Below, piece after piece: positions 28,771 through 38,000 of a stretch of 64,000 bases of DNA. Below the pieces are notes generated by a model. That model searched no databases, was not told the DNA's origin, and saw nothing but the letters and a program-made list of their open reading frames with translations. A program made the position numbers and the translations under genes. Source of the DNA: CAXTSE01 sp035554115 (GTDB lineage: Bacteria; Actinomycetota; Actinomycetes; Actinomycetales; Microbacteriaceae); assembly GCA_035554115.1 (NCBI GenBank), contig DATMIW010000013.1, positions 62,001 through 126,000 of the forward strand, read 5' to 3'. Position 1 is the first letter of the stretch; every line of letters starts with the position of its first letter.

Positions 28771-28794
28771 CGGATGTGTACGTTCACATCCGCG
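28771..28794. promoter_or_regulatory. LacI autoregulatory operator
   Basis: A 24-bp palindrome with core GGATGTGTACGTTCACATCC (28773-28792), one mismatch pair, centred on CG, 20 bp upstream of the lacI start codon. It shares ATGTGA/TTCACAT arms with the site before mmsA. Confidence 0.75.
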
Positions 28795-28832
28795 GATTCC
28801 CCCATTATGCACGGGTCGCGGCGAGGGTTCAG

Positions 28833-30017
28833 CTAGAGGCGGTCGAGAGCGTCCAGCACATCGCTCGTCAGATCGTCAACGCCCTCGAGCCCCACCGACA
28901 GCCTCACAACGGCATCGGATACCTCGAGCGGGGTTCCGCGCACCGATGCGTGCGTCATTTCGGACGGGTAGCACACCAGCGACTCGACGCCTCCCAGAGA
29001 CTCGGCCAGCTGGAAGAGCTCCATCGTCTCGGCAAACTTCCGTGCCGTCGGCCCCTCGGCGAACTGCACCGAGATCATGCCGCCGAACGCCTTCATCTGC
29101 CGGGCGGCCAGCTCGTGATCGGGGTGGTCGGGCAGACCCGGGTAATACACGTGGGTGAGCTTCGGATGTCCAACCAGCCGCTCGGCTATCGTCTGGGCGC
29201 TTTCCGAGTGGCGGTCCATCCGCACCGGCAGCGTTTTGATACCGCGCACGGTGAGCCAGGCATCCATCGGACTCGAGACCGCGCCGACCGCGAACTGCAA
29301 GAACGCCACCTTGTCGCGCAGCCGCTGGTCTCCTACGAGCGTGGCATTCCGCACAATGACGGCCCCGCCCAGAACATCGCTGTGACCGCCGAGGTATTTG
29401 GTTGTCGAATGCACGACGACGTCCGCCCCCAGCGCAAGAGGCTGCTGCAAATACGGAGAGGCGAACGTGTTGTCGACGACAACGATTGCGCCGTGCTCAT
29501 GGGCGATCTGAGACACCGCCGCAATGTCCGTGATCTTCATGAGCGGGTTGCTCGGGGTCTCGAGCCACACGACTTTCGTGACGGGCCGGATCGCGGCGCG
29601 CACCGCATCCAGATTGCCCATTTCGACAGTGGACAGCTCGACACCCCAGGGTACGAAGGCTCGGCTCACGAGTCGGTGCGAGCCGCCATACACATCGTTG
29701 CCCATGAGGACGTGGTTGCCGGGTTCCAGGATGGCGCGCAACAGGGTGTCTTCGGCGGCGAGACCCGATGCAAAGCTGAACGCCGCATCCCCACCCTCGA
29801 GCGACGCGAGCAGGTCTTGCAGCGAGTCACGCGTGGGGTTGCCGCCGCGCGAATACTCGTAGCCGCCCCGGAAGCCGCCGACGCCATCCTGAACGAACGT
29901 CGTCGTGAAATGGATCGGCGGGATGACGGCGCCCGTTGTCGGGTCGAAGTCTTGACCCACGCGGATCGCTCGGGTCGCGAAATCGTAATCGTGCGAGTCG
30001 TACTGCTGGGGTGTCAT
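28833..30017 (-). CDS. metB: Cystathionine gamma-synthase/lyase (trans-sulfuration PLP enzyme)
   Basis: 394 aa from the ATG at 30015-30017. PLP fold type I, Cys/Met metabolism family: EYSRGGNPTRDSL near residue 58, PLP lysine in HSTTKYLGGHSDVLGG (about 196-211) and the C-terminal GVESLVCYPSEMTHAS. Adjacent to cystathionine beta-synthase, so the pair may run reverse transsulfuration (homocysteine to cysteine), making lyase activity equally likely. Family members cannot be separated safely by motif alone. Confidence 0.88.
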   Translation of the reverse strand: MTPQQYDSHDYDFATRAIRVGQDFDPTTGAVIPPIHFTTTFVQDGVGGFRGGYEYSRGGNPTRDSLQDLLASLEGGDAAFSFASGLAAEDTLLRAILEPGNHVLMGNDVYGGSHRLVSRAFVPWGVELSTVEMGNLDAVRAAIRPVTKVVWLETPSNPLMKITDIAAVSQIAHEHGAIVVVDNTFASPYLQQPLALGADVVVHSTTKYLGGHSDVLGGAVIVRNATLVGDQRLRDKVAFLQFAVGAVSSPMDAWLTVRGIKTLPVRMDRHSESAQTIAERLVGHPKLTHVYYPGLPDHPDHELAARQMKAFGGMISVQFAEGPTARKFAETMELFQLAESLGGVESLVCYPSEMTHASVRGTPLEVSDAVVRLSVGLEGVDDLTSDVLDALDRL

Positions 30018-30039
30018 AAGAACTTTCGACTGGAAAAGG

Positions 30040-31401
30040 CTAGGAGCTGAGGAACGCGAGCAGGTCGTGCCGGGTAACGACACCCGCGGGCTTGCCGTCG
30101 TCGATCACGAGAAGCGCGTCGGCCGTCGTCAGCGCGGACTGCGCTTCGGCGATTGACTCGTTCACCCCGATCAAACCAAGTGGGGCGCCCACGAATTCCG
30201 CGAGCGCGTCGGTCAGCTGGGCGCGACCGCTGAAAACCGCGTCGACGAGGCTGCGCTCATCGATCGATCCGACCACCTCGCCCATCACGACGGGCGGCTC
30301 AGCTGTCAGCACGGGCATCTGCGAGATCTGGAACTTGCGCATCTTGTCGATCGTGTGACGTACGGTGTCCGTCGGGTGCACATGCACGAGCCCCGTCAAC
30401 TCGCTGTCCTTCGTGCGGATCAGGTCGGCAATCGTCCGGTCATCTTCTGCCGGGAGGAAGCCGTAGGACCGCATCCACCGGTCGTTGAAAATCTTGCCCA
30501 GGTAGCCGCGGCCACCATCCGGGAGAAGGATCACCATGACGTCGTCAGGGCCGAGTTCGCGGGCAACCTTCAATCCGGAGGCGACAGCAAGACCGCTGGA
30601 CCCCCCGACAAGCAGACCCTCCTCGCGCGCCAGACGACGGGTCATCTCGAACGACTCGGCATCGGAGCTCGCGACGATTTGGTCGACGACGCTCGGGTCG
30701 TAGGCGGTCGGCCAGAAGTCTTCACCCACGCCTTCGACGAGATAGGGCCGGCCGCTGCCTCCCGAATACACCGAGCCCTCGGGGTCGGCACCGATGATCT
30801 GGATGTCGGGGTTTTGCTCTTTGAGGTATTTGCCGACGCCGGAAACGGTGCCGCCTGTGCCCACACCCGCAACGAAATGCGTGACCCGACCCTCGGTGTC
30901 ACGCCAAATCTCGGGGCCGGTCGTCTCGTAATGACTGAGGGGCCCATTGGGGTTCGAGTACTGGTCGGGCTTGAACGCTCCCGGGATCTCTGTCACGAGG
31001 CGATCCGAAGTCGAGTAATACGAGTCAGGGCTGTCGGGCGCGACATTGGTCGGGCACACCACAACCTCGGCGCCATACGCGCGCAGGGTGTTGATCTTGT
31101 CTTCGCTCACCTTGTCGGGGCACACAAAGACGCACCGATATCCGCGCTGCTGCGCGACGAGTGCAAGACCGATGCCGGTGTTCCCGCTCGTGGGCTCAAC
31201 AATCGTGCCGCCGGGCTTCAGTTTGCCCTCGCGCTCTGCCGCATCGATGATGCGCGTCGCAATGCGGTCTTTGCTCGACCCACCGGGGTTCAGATATTCG
31301 ATTTTGGCGAGAACCGTCGCACGGATGCCCTCTGTCACGACATTGAGCTTCACGAGGGGGGTGTCGCCCACAAGGTCGAGCACCGTCTCGGCATATTTCA
31401 T
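30040..31401 (-). CDS. cbs: Cystathionine beta-synthase
   Basis: 453 aa. N-terminal PLP fold type II domain with catalytic lysine in NPGGSSKDRIA (about residue 42), TSGNTGIGLAL, and GTGGTVSGVGKYL; C-terminal pair of CBS (Bateman) domains (about 335-450). Condenses serine or O-acetylserine with homocysteine. The CBS tail separates it from CysK. The ATG starts 95 bp from the divergent DUF3105 gene. Likely operon with the metB-like gene 22 bp downstream. Confidence 0.92.
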   Translation of the reverse strand: MKYAETVLDLVGDTPLVKLNVVTEGIRATVLAKIEYLNPGGSSKDRIATRIIDAAEREGKLKPGGTIVEPTSGNTGIGLALVAQQRGYRCVFVCPDKVSEDKINTLRAYGAEVVVCPTNVAPDSPDSYYSTSDRLVTEIPGAFKPDQYSNPNGPLSHYETTGPEIWRDTEGRVTHFVAGVGTGGTVSGVGKYLKEQNPDIQIIGADPEGSVYSGGSGRPYLVEGVGEDFWPTAYDPSVVDQIVASSDAESFEMTRRLAREEGLLVGGSSGLAVASGLKVARELGPDDVMVILLPDGGRGYLGKIFNDRWMRSYGFLPAEDDRTIADLIRTKDSELTGLVHVHPTDTVRHTIDKMRKFQISQMPVLTAEPPVVMGEVVGSIDERSLVDAVFSGRAQLTDALAEFVGAPLGLIGVNESIAEAQSALTTADALLVIDDGKPAGVVTRHDLLAFLSS

Positions 31402-31496
31402 GGATGCGAGCCTACCGGCGCCTCAGCACGTTCACGGCTGGCATGCTTCACAATCAGAGACATACCGCCACAGCCATGCTCGACACGAGGAGACCC

Positions 31497-32150
31497 GTGA
31501 GTTCCGCAGACAAACCGACGAAGAAGCAACGCCAAGCCGAGCAGCGTGCGGCGCAGCTAGCGGTGTTCAAGAAGCGTCAGGCGGCACAGAAACGCAACCG
31601 GGTGATCCGAATCACGCTGAGCATTGCCGGCGCCCTGGCGCTCATCGCCATCGTGGCGGTCGTGATCGTGGTGAACGTGACTCCGAAGCCCCCAGCGCCG
31701 ACAGTCGGAATCCAAAACGTGAAGACGTGGAAGAACCTTGAGGCGACTCACGTCGAGGGCAAGGTCAAGTACCAGATGACCCCTCCGGCGGGTGGCCCGC
31801 ACAACCCGATCTGGCTCAATTGCGGCATCTACTCCAAGCCCGTCCCCAACGAGAATGCCGTGCACGACCTCGAGCACGGCGCGATCTGGATCACCTACGA
31901 CCCGGCGCTCAGCGCAAAGGATGTCGCAGATCTGCGCAAACGCGTTCCCAGCACCTATGCGGTGCTGTCGCCGTACCCCGGCTTGGGCTCGCCGGTCGCC
32001 GTGTCGGCCTGGGGCGCGCAGCTCAAGTTCGACAGCGTTGACGACCCGCGGCTCGAGGACTTCATCACCAAGTACTGGAAGTCGGCGGACGCACCCGAAC
32101 CGGGCGCCCCGTGCACGGGTGGCGTCGATGGCCCCGGCAAGATCTCCTGA
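31497..32150 (+). CDS. DUF3105 membrane-anchored protein
   Basis: 217 aa from the GTG at 31497 (AGGAG just upstream). Charged Lys/Arg/Gln-rich N-terminus, one membrane helix (VIRITLSIAGALALIAIVAV, residues about 35-60), then an extracytoplasmic DUF3105 domain with GPHNPIWLNCGIY and NENAVHDLEHGAIWITY. The histidines, two Cys and acidic residues suggest metal binding, but function is unknown. It is followed by a DUF305 gene, a frequent neighbour. Confidence 0.88.
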   Translation: MSSADKPTKKQRQAEQRAAQLAVFKKRQAAQKRNRVIRITLSIAGALALIAIVAVVIVVNVTPKPPAPTVGIQNVKTWKNLEATHVEGKVKYQMTPPAGGPHNPIWLNCGIYSKPVPNENAVHDLEHGAIWITYDPALSAKDVADLRKRVPSTYAVLSPYPGLGSPVAVSAWGAQLKFDSVDDPRLEDFITKYWKSADAPEPGAPCTGGVDGPGKIS

Positions 32151-32199
32151 GCCGGGACCCCGTGACTAGTGCCGGATCTCGTATCAGGCCGGATCTCGC

Positions 32200-32913
32200 A
32201 TGACTGACGCGGAGCCAGCACGGGCGGGCCGCGGCCGGCTCATCACCGCCGCCGCGATTGTGGCGGTGCTGCTGGGAGCTGGCGGATTCCTGATCGGATA
32301 TGGCACGGCATCCGCTGCCCGTTCGTCAGTCGCGCCTCCGACAACGAACAGCGCCGCGGCCGGGTTCCTGCGCGATATGCAGGTGCACCATGCGCAGGCC
32401 GTGGAGATGGCGTTGCTCATCCGTGACCGCACCGACCCGCACAATCCCGCGGACGATGCCATCCGGCAGTTGGCCTATGACATCACCGTGACCCAGGCGG
32501 GTCAGAGCGGCCAGATGTTCGGCCTGCTCGAGGCCTGGAATCTTCCGCAGGCCTCGCGAGCTCCGGCAATGACATGGATGTCGCAGCCGCCTATCGCGGG
32601 TGCGACTGACCCCAGCGGTACCGACGCCGGCGATCACCAGATGGATGGCATGGCGACGGATGTCGTGCCCGGCACTATGCCCGGTCTCGCCACCCCCGCA
32701 CAGATGGCCGAGCTGACGGCGGCGAGCGGGACCGACGCACAACGCATCTTCTTGACGTTGATGATCGCGCACCACAGGGGCGGGGTCGCCATGGCCGATG
32801 CGGTATTGGCACGCACCACCGAGCCGCATGTTGTCAGTATGGCTACCGGCATCGTGGCGGCACAGACGAGCGAGATCACCGCGATGCAGAGTCTGCTCGC
32901 CGCGCTGGGCTAG
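32200..32913 (+). CDS. DUF305 exported protein
   Basis: 237 aa. N-terminal signal or anchor helix (GRLITAAAIVAVLLGAGGFL) and two DUF305 halves, each with the His pair motif: MQVHHAQAVEMALLI near residue 63 and MIAHHRGGVAMADAVL near 188. Ferritin-like helical domain, probably outside the cytoplasm and possibly metal-binding. 49 bp after the DUF3105 gene and probably co-transcribed. It overlaps the 3-prime end of the convergent ABC exporter gene by 4 bp. Confidence 0.88.
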   Translation: MTDAEPARAGRGRLITAAAIVAVLLGAGGFLIGYGTASAARSSVAPPTTNSAAAGFLRDMQVHHAQAVEMALLIRDRTDPHNPADDAIRQLAYDITVTQAGQSGQMFGLLEAWNLPQASRAPAMTWMSQPPIAGATDPSGTDAGDHQMDGMATDVVPGTMPGLATPAQMAELTAASGTDAQRIFLTLMIAHHRGGVAMADAVLARTTEPHVVSMATGIVAAQTSEITAMQSLLAALG

Positions 32914-34880
32914 TCGCGCAGGACCTCGTCCGCCCCCGGGGCGTCGGCCCAGGGGTCAGCGGCCAGCCCGTTATCCGCGTTCCCGTCATCTGCTAGCTCA
33001 TCGTCCGCCCACGAGTCATCGACTCGCATGGGGCTGTCACGCTGCTCGGCGACGAGCGTCGCATACAGGCCACCGGCTCGGAGGAGCCCCTCGTGGGTGC
33101 CCTGCTCGACAACCCGGCCGTGGTCGACGACAAAGATGACATCGGCGTCCACGACCGTCGACAGACGGTGCGCAATCGCGATGGTGGTGCGTCCGCGCGC
33201 CGCCGTGTCGAGGGCTCGCTGCACCACCCGCTCGCTCACGCTGTCGAGGGAGCTGGTGGCCTCATCCAAAATCAGCACCGCCGGGTCTTTCAGCAGCACC
33301 CGTGCAATAGCAACGCGCTGCTTCTCCCCGCCCGATAACCGGTAGCCGCGCTCCCCCACGATCGTGTCGAAGCCGTCGGGAAACGAGCTGATGGTGTCGA
33401 GAATGTTGGCTGCGGCTGCGACCTCTTCGAGTTCGGCGCGGGTCGCATCCGGTTTGGCATATCGCAGGTTCTCGGCGATCGTCGCGTGGAACAGGTAGGT
33501 CTCTTGGCTGACGATCCCGATCGACGCCATCAGGGATTCCTGCTGCAGTTCGCGCACATCGTCGCCCGCGAACAGCACCCGCCCCTCTGTCACGTCGTGC
33601 AGTCGCGGCACGAGATACGAGACGGTGGTCTTCCCCGCACCCGACGGACCGACGAACGCGGCATATTCGCCCGGTCGTATTTTCACGTCAATGCCGCGGA
33701 GAGTAGCCGGCGAGCTCGCCGGGGTATCCGGATACCGGAATACGACACCCTCGAAGGCCACCTCACCGAGGCGGTCGGATCGCACCGGCCGCGCATCCGG
33801 AGCATCGACGATCGTGGGAACGAGGTCGAGGTATTCGAAGATGCGCGCGAACAAGGCCTGGGAGGTCTGCAGGTCAAGGGCGACGCGCAGGAGGCCCATA
33901 AGCGGGAAGGTCAGCCGCGCCTGCACTGTCGTGAACGCGACCACGGTTCCGGCGGTCACCGGCACGCTGTGGGTGATGAGCCACGCCGCCACGAGATAGA
34001 TGATCGCCGGGATCACCGACAAGAAGATCCCCACGATCGCGAAAAACCATTGCCCGCTCATGGTCTGGCGAATCTGCAGCCCGATCTGCGTGCGGTTCTC
34101 GGCGCTGTACCTGTCGACCTCGGTTGCCTGTCGGGCGAAAGTCTTCGAGAGCAGGATTCCCGACACGCTCAGGGTCTCCTGGGTGATCGCCGTCATCTCT
34201 GACAGAGACTCCTGCGTTTGCGTGGCGATCCGTGCCCGCAATTGCCCGACCCGCCGCTGCACGAACACCAGAAGCGGCAGCAGGATCACCGCGACAATCG
34301 TCATCTGCCAGCTGAGCAGCAGCATGGCGACAAGTGCCGCCATCACGGTGACGGTGTTGCCGATCACGCTCTGAACGGTGTTGCTCAGCACCCCGGCGAC
34401 GCCGCCCACGTCGTTTTGGAGTCGACTCTGAATCACGCCGGTCTTGGTGGTCGTGAAAAATCCCAACTGCATGCTCTGCAGATGGGAAAACAACCGGATG
34501 CGCAGAGCCCCCATAACGCTGTTGCCCACCGTGGCCGTGAGATACGTCTGCCACACGCCCAGGATGTTCGACGCGATCCACAGCCCCACCATGAGCGAAA
34601 CAAGTTCGACGAGCACAGGAACATCGGGCCCGACCCGACCCTGCTCGGGAAACAACCCCTGATCGAAGGCCTGCTGCGTGAGAATCGGAGGGGCCACGCT
34701 CAAGCCCGCGCCGACCAGCACGAGAATGATCGTGACGATGAGCCGCGTCCGGTGGGGACCAAACAGGCCCCCAATTCGCCCGATCAGGTTCGGGATACGC
34801 GGAGCCGTGGCATTCATCGCCCGCTGGGCCGCGGAGTCGGCACTGCTCACGCGGCCGCCGGGGAGGGGTCGCATGGTCAT
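32910..34880 (-). CDS. ABC exporter, fused permease-ATPase
   Basis: 656 aa half-transporter of the MsbA/MDR type. Six-helix membrane domain (residues about 35-350: LIVTIILVLVGAGLSVAPPI, VIGNTVTVMAALVAMLLL and others) followed by an ATPase domain: Walker A VGPSGAGKTTVSYL near 417, signature LSGGEKQRVAIARVL, Walker B AVLILDEATSSLDS, then an acidic Asp/Ala-rich C-tail. Single gene, so it probably acts as a homodimer. Substrate unknown. Confidence 0.92.
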   Translation of the reverse strand: MTMRPLPGGRVSSADSAAQRAMNATAPRIPNLIGRIGGLFGPHRTRLIVTIILVLVGAGLSVAPPILTQQAFDQGLFPEQGRVGPDVPVLVELVSLMVGLWIASNILGVWQTYLTATVGNSVMGALRIRLFSHLQSMQLGFFTTTKTGVIQSRLQNDVGGVAGVLSNTVQSVIGNTVTVMAALVAMLLLSWQMTIVAVILLPLLVFVQRRVGQLRARIATQTQESLSEMTAITQETLSVSGILLSKTFARQATEVDRYSAENRTQIGLQIRQTMSGQWFFAIVGIFLSVIPAIIYLVAAWLITHSVPVTAGTVVAFTTVQARLTFPLMGLLRVALDLQTSQALFARIFEYLDLVPTIVDAPDARPVRSDRLGEVAFEGVVFRYPDTPASSPATLRGIDVKIRPGEYAAFVGPSGAGKTTVSYLVPRLHDVTEGRVLFAGDDVRELQQESLMASIGIVSQETYLFHATIAENLRYAKPDATRAELEEVAAAANILDTISSFPDGFDTIVGERGYRLSGGEKQRVAIARVLLKDPAVLILDEATSSLDSVSERVVQRALDTAARGRTTIAIAHRLSTVVDADVIFVVDHGRVVEQGTHEGLLRAGGLYATLVAEQRDSPMRVDDSWADDELADDGNADNGLAADPWADAPGADEVLRD

Positions 34881-34977
34881 AGATCGACCCTAGAGCCGGA
34901 TTCGATTTGGCGCCCGACGGTTGCCAACGATCGGAGTACAGTGCAGCTACTCGACCAAGCGGAAACCGAGGCCACCC

Positions 34978-36603
34978 GTGCTCGAACATCCCACACTTGA
35001 AGATCTCCGTGTGAGAATCGCCGCTGCGCAGAGCCCTCAGGACCTAGAGGGTGTGCACTCGATGCTCCAGACCTCTGGTTACGCCCTCGCACTTGAGGGG
35101 GGCGCCGCCTTCCGCGAGGTCGTCCAGGCACTCCCGGACGACCGGTGGCACACCGATCCGATCATCTGTTGGGCGATGGGAGCCAGCTTCCGTGGACCCG
35201 GCACTCCCAGCGCTCACGGCGCAATCGCCTATTTCCAAGTTGCCGAGGCCATCGTCCGCGCGCTGCCAGACGTGTTCTCGAACGCCCTCGTCGAGGTGCA
35301 CACGGGGCACGCCTCTGCGCTCCGCAACCTCAGACAACTACCCGAGGCACGCGCGAAAATCGACGCAGCGTCGGCGTTGATAGAAGAGAATCCCAGCCCG
35401 ATTAGCTATCTCGAGGCCGTTGCGCGACATGCTCTCGAACGCGGAATGATCGAGATAGCCCAAGGAGAGTTCGACGCGGCAGTCGAAGATCTGCACCGTG
35501 CCCTGGGAGCAAAGGCCCATCTGACGGCACCAGAAGAGCTTGAATGCCTCGGCGCCCTGGCGGTTCTCGCCTATACGCGTTCCGAAATCGAACTGTGCGA
35601 ACAACGCGTTGCCGAGAGCGAAGCCCTTGAGGTGCCCGCGGAGATCTGGAACTCGGGCTTTGCGGCCCCGCTCTATACAGCGCAGCTTCTGCTCTGCATC
35701 GATCAGAACGACGTGGTCGGCGCGCGCGCGGTCGAACGCAAGCTCACACCGGCGGCGCAAGGCAACCATTGGGACCCGTCTGCGAAACTCATGTCGGCCT
35801 ATATCTGCGTCCTGGTTGGCGATCCCATCGGTGCCCTGGACTGGCTCAACCAGTTGCGATCGGTGCTCGGACCCAATTATCACGACAACTTCATCCATGG
35901 GGTGAGCGAAGTACTTCGTGCCGATATCTTGGCTTCACTCGGGCACGGAGATGAGTCCTTCACCATCCTGTCCCGGGTCCCTCCCGGAGAACGTCACGTG
36001 ATTTGTCCTGCGCGCTTCATCGCCCAGGTGCGTCTCGGTCATGGAGATCTGCAGGGCGCATCCGACGCCCTCCTCGACTGCGAAGAGTTGGGCGACGGAC
36101 ACTCCCCGCGCTCGATGATCGCCATCCATCTTTTGCGGGGTGCCATCGAGTTCGAGCGGGGAAATTTCGCCGCATCGGATCTCAATGTCGACCGCGCGTT
36201 CCACGGTCTTGTACGGACCGGCATTCCGGCGCCGCTCCGTCACATTCCCGATGTCACCTTGGTCAACATTGCGGCGCGTGCCCTGACTCGACCACAGAGC
36301 GCGGAGGCCTCCCGCATGTTGCAGGGAATCGTCGATGCCGCAGATGGCACCGGGGAGAAGAGCGAAGCTCTCAGCGAGCGCGAACGGCTTGTGCTGACCT
36401 ACGTAGAGAAGGAGTTGACGGTCGCCGCGATCGCAGCCGAGCTCTACATCTCGCCCAACACCGTGAAGACCCACCTGAGGCGGCTCTATCGGAAGCTTGG
36501 AGTCACGACGCGTCAGGAGGCGATCCGTACGGCGCGCGCGCTCGGGCTGCACCACTCGGGACCAGAAGTCACCCCCGAATCACCCGCGCAACAGGATGAC
36601 TAA
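34978..36603 (+). CDS. LuxR family regulator with TPR-like helical repeats
   Basis: 541 aa from the GTG at 34978 (GAGG upstream). The first 460 residues are alpha-helical, TPR/MalT-like, without a P-loop ATPase. The C-terminal LuxR-type HTH is LSERERLVLTYVEKELTVAA followed by ELYISPNTVKTHLRRLYRKL (about 464-525). It resembles the C-terminal part of large MalT/LAL regulators in which the ATPase has been lost. The signal and targets cannot be told from sequence. It stands alone and divergent from the ABC exporter. Confidence 0.82.
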   Translation: MLEHPTLEDLRVRIAAAQSPQDLEGVHSMLQTSGYALALEGGAAFREVVQALPDDRWHTDPIICWAMGASFRGPGTPSAHGAIAYFQVAEAIVRALPDVFSNALVEVHTGHASALRNLRQLPEARAKIDAASALIEENPSPISYLEAVARHALERGMIEIAQGEFDAAVEDLHRALGAKAHLTAPEELECLGALAVLAYTRSEIELCEQRVAESEALEVPAEIWNSGFAAPLYTAQLLLCIDQNDVVGARAVERKLTPAAQGNHWDPSAKLMSAYICVLVGDPIGALDWLNQLRSVLGPNYHDNFIHGVSEVLRADILASLGHGDESFTILSRVPPGERHVICPARFIAQVRLGHGDLQGASDALLDCEELGDGHSPRSMIAIHLLRGAIEFERGNFAASDLNVDRAFHGLVRTGIPAPLRHIPDVTLVNIAARALTRPQSAEASRMLQGIVDAADGTGEKSEALSERERLVLTYVEKELTVAAIAAELYISPNTVKTHLRRLYRKLGVTTRQEAIRTARALGLHHSGPEVTPESPAQQDD

Positions 36604-36677
36604 TACGGGACCGACTGCTTTGATCATCACGTTGTGGTGAGTCGCCGTCCCTGATCCCGGTGTACTTTCACGACGCA

Positions 36678-36715
36678 GGCGGAGTCGTCCCAGCTGGTTA
36701 CTGGGCGACTCCGCC
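36678..36715 (+). terminator. Terminator hairpin after the LuxR-like gene
   Basis: GGCGGAGTCG (36678-36687) and CGACTCCGCC (36706-36715) are exact complements with an 18-nt loop, followed by ACACTTTTCG. It lies 75 bp after the stop of the regulator gene. Confidence 0.7.
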
Positions 36716-36753
36716 ACACTTTTCGCTGCCGCAAACGATCGGTGCCGCAAACG

Positions 36754-36791
36754 ACGAAAAGCGCCGACCCCGAAGGGACGACGCTTTTCGT
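36754..36791. terminator. Bidirectional terminator between LuxR-like gene and rplL
   Basis: ACGAAAAGCG (36754-36763) pairs exactly with CGCTTTTCGT (36782-36791). It is 12 bp past the rplL stop on the minus strand and gives T/A-rich stem ends on both strands. Confidence 0.8.
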
Positions 36792-36802
36792 AGAACGCAG
36801 AG

Positions 36803-37192
36803 CTACTTGAGGGTGATCGTGGCGCCAGCTTCTTCGAGCTGAGCCTTGGCCTTCTCGGCGGTCTCCTTGTTGGCGCCTTCGAGAACGGTGCTCGGGGCTC
36901 CGTCAACAAGTGCCTTCGCCTCACCGAGGCCGAGGCTGGTGAGCGCGCGCACCTCCTTGATGACCTGGATCTTCTTCTCGCCAGCGGCCTCGAGGACGAC
37001 GTCGAAGCTGTCCTTCTCTTCGACCTCTTCGGCGGCAGCGCCACCACCGGCAGCGGCGGGACCTGCAACGGCGACCGGCGCCGCGGCGGTGACCTCGAAG
37101 GTCTCCTCGAACTTCTTCACGAACTCGCTGAGCTCGATGAGCGAGAGCTCCTTGAACGCCTCGAGGAGGTCGTCAGTGCTGAGCTTTGCCAT
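36803..37192 (-). CDS. rplL: 50S ribosomal protein L7/L12
   Basis: 129 aa. N-terminal dimerisation segment (STDDLLEAFKELSLIELSEF), Ala/Gly-rich hinge (AAGGGAAAEEVEEKD) and C-terminal factor-binding domain (KKIQVIKEVRALTSLGLGEA and later). Stalk protein that recruits translation GTPases. Follows rplJ after a 2-bp gap; the two form the usual L10-L12 operon. Confidence 0.97.
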   Translation of the reverse strand: MAKLSTDDLLEAFKELSLIELSEFVKKFEETFEVTAAAPVAVAGPAAAGGGAAAEEVEEKDSFDVVLEAAGEKKIQVIKEVRALTSLGLGEAKALVDGAPSTVLEGANKETAEKAKAQLEEAGATITLK

Positions 37193-37194
37193 GG

Positions 37195-37707
37195 TTAGTT
37201 TCCTTCGTTTTTGACGCGCAGAGCGTCGATTGTGCGCGCGGCCTGGGCCAGGGGCGCGTTGAACATGTAGGCGGCTCCGAACAGCGAGGCCTTGAAGGCG
37301 CCGGCCAGCTTGGCCAGCAGCACCTCACGGCTCTCGAGATCGGCGAGCTTGCCCACCTCGGTCGCGGAGAGCGGGGCACCGTCGAAGTACCCGCTCTTGA
37401 CCACGAGCAGAGGGTTCGCCTTGGCGAAGTCACGCAGAGCCTTCGCGACGGCGACAGTGTCACCGTGCACGAACGCGATAGCCGACGGACCAACGAGCTG
37501 GTCATCGAACGAGCTGATCCCAGCCTCGTTCGCGGCAATCTTGGTGAGCGTGTTCTTCACCACGGCATAGCTCGCGTGCTCGCTGATCGACTGCCGCAGC
37601 GACTTCAGCTGCGCGACCGTGAGCCCGCGGTACTCGGTGAGCACAATCGCGTTCGAGCTGCGGAATGACTCCGCGAGCTCGGCGACCGTGGCTTCCTTGT
37701 TCGCCAT
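37195..37707 (-). CDS. rplJ: 50S ribosomal protein L10
   Basis: 170 aa from the ATG at 37705-37707 (MANKEATVAELAESFRSS). Ribosomal stalk base protein that anchors L7/L12. NAIVLTEYRGLTVAQLKSLR and the KNTLTKIAANEAG segment are typical L10. It is separated from rplK-rplA by about 3.7 kb of unrelated genes, a loosened cluster. The upstream leader holds two hairpins (37740-37757 and 37791-37815) that may carry autoregulation by L10. Confidence 0.97.
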   Translation of the reverse strand: MANKEATVAELAESFRSSNAIVLTEYRGLTVAQLKSLRQSISEHASYAVVKNTLTKIAANEAGISSFDDQLVGPSAIAFVHGDTVAVAKALRDFAKANPLLVVKSGYFDGAPLSATEVGKLADLESREVLLAKLAGAFKASLFGAAYMFNAPLAQAARTIDALRVKNEGN

Positions 37708-37784
37708 GGGATCTGCTTCCTGAGTGGTGGTTCCTGTACACATCCGGTTTCGGATGCCGGCCCGCCGCCACTGCAAATTCCCAC

Positions 37785-37815
37785 GAAAAAAGCTCCGGCG
37801 CAGACGCACGGAGCT
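37785..37815 (-). terminator. Terminator-like hairpin in the rplJ leader
   Basis: On the minus strand AGCTCCGTGCGTCTGCGCCGGAGCT is followed by six T. It lies about 80 nt before the rplJ start, so it is either the terminator of the gene at 38001-38732 or an attenuator in an L10 leader. A second hairpin CATCCG-AAAC-CGGATG (37740-37757 region) comes between it and rplJ. Confidence 0.6.
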
Positions 37816-38000
37816 GATAAAACTAGCTACACACACCTACGCGGGCTCCTGCATCTTGCGATGTCGTGGATTTCGTCTGCACCTGCGTGCAGAACCAGCG
37901 GTCTTGGGCCTCGGTCAGCATACGCGGTCCGCCGCGAGAGCGCAAAGGGATCCCGCCGATCGAGCCACCCGCTGAGCCGGTCGAGAAGGGTCCGTCGAGA

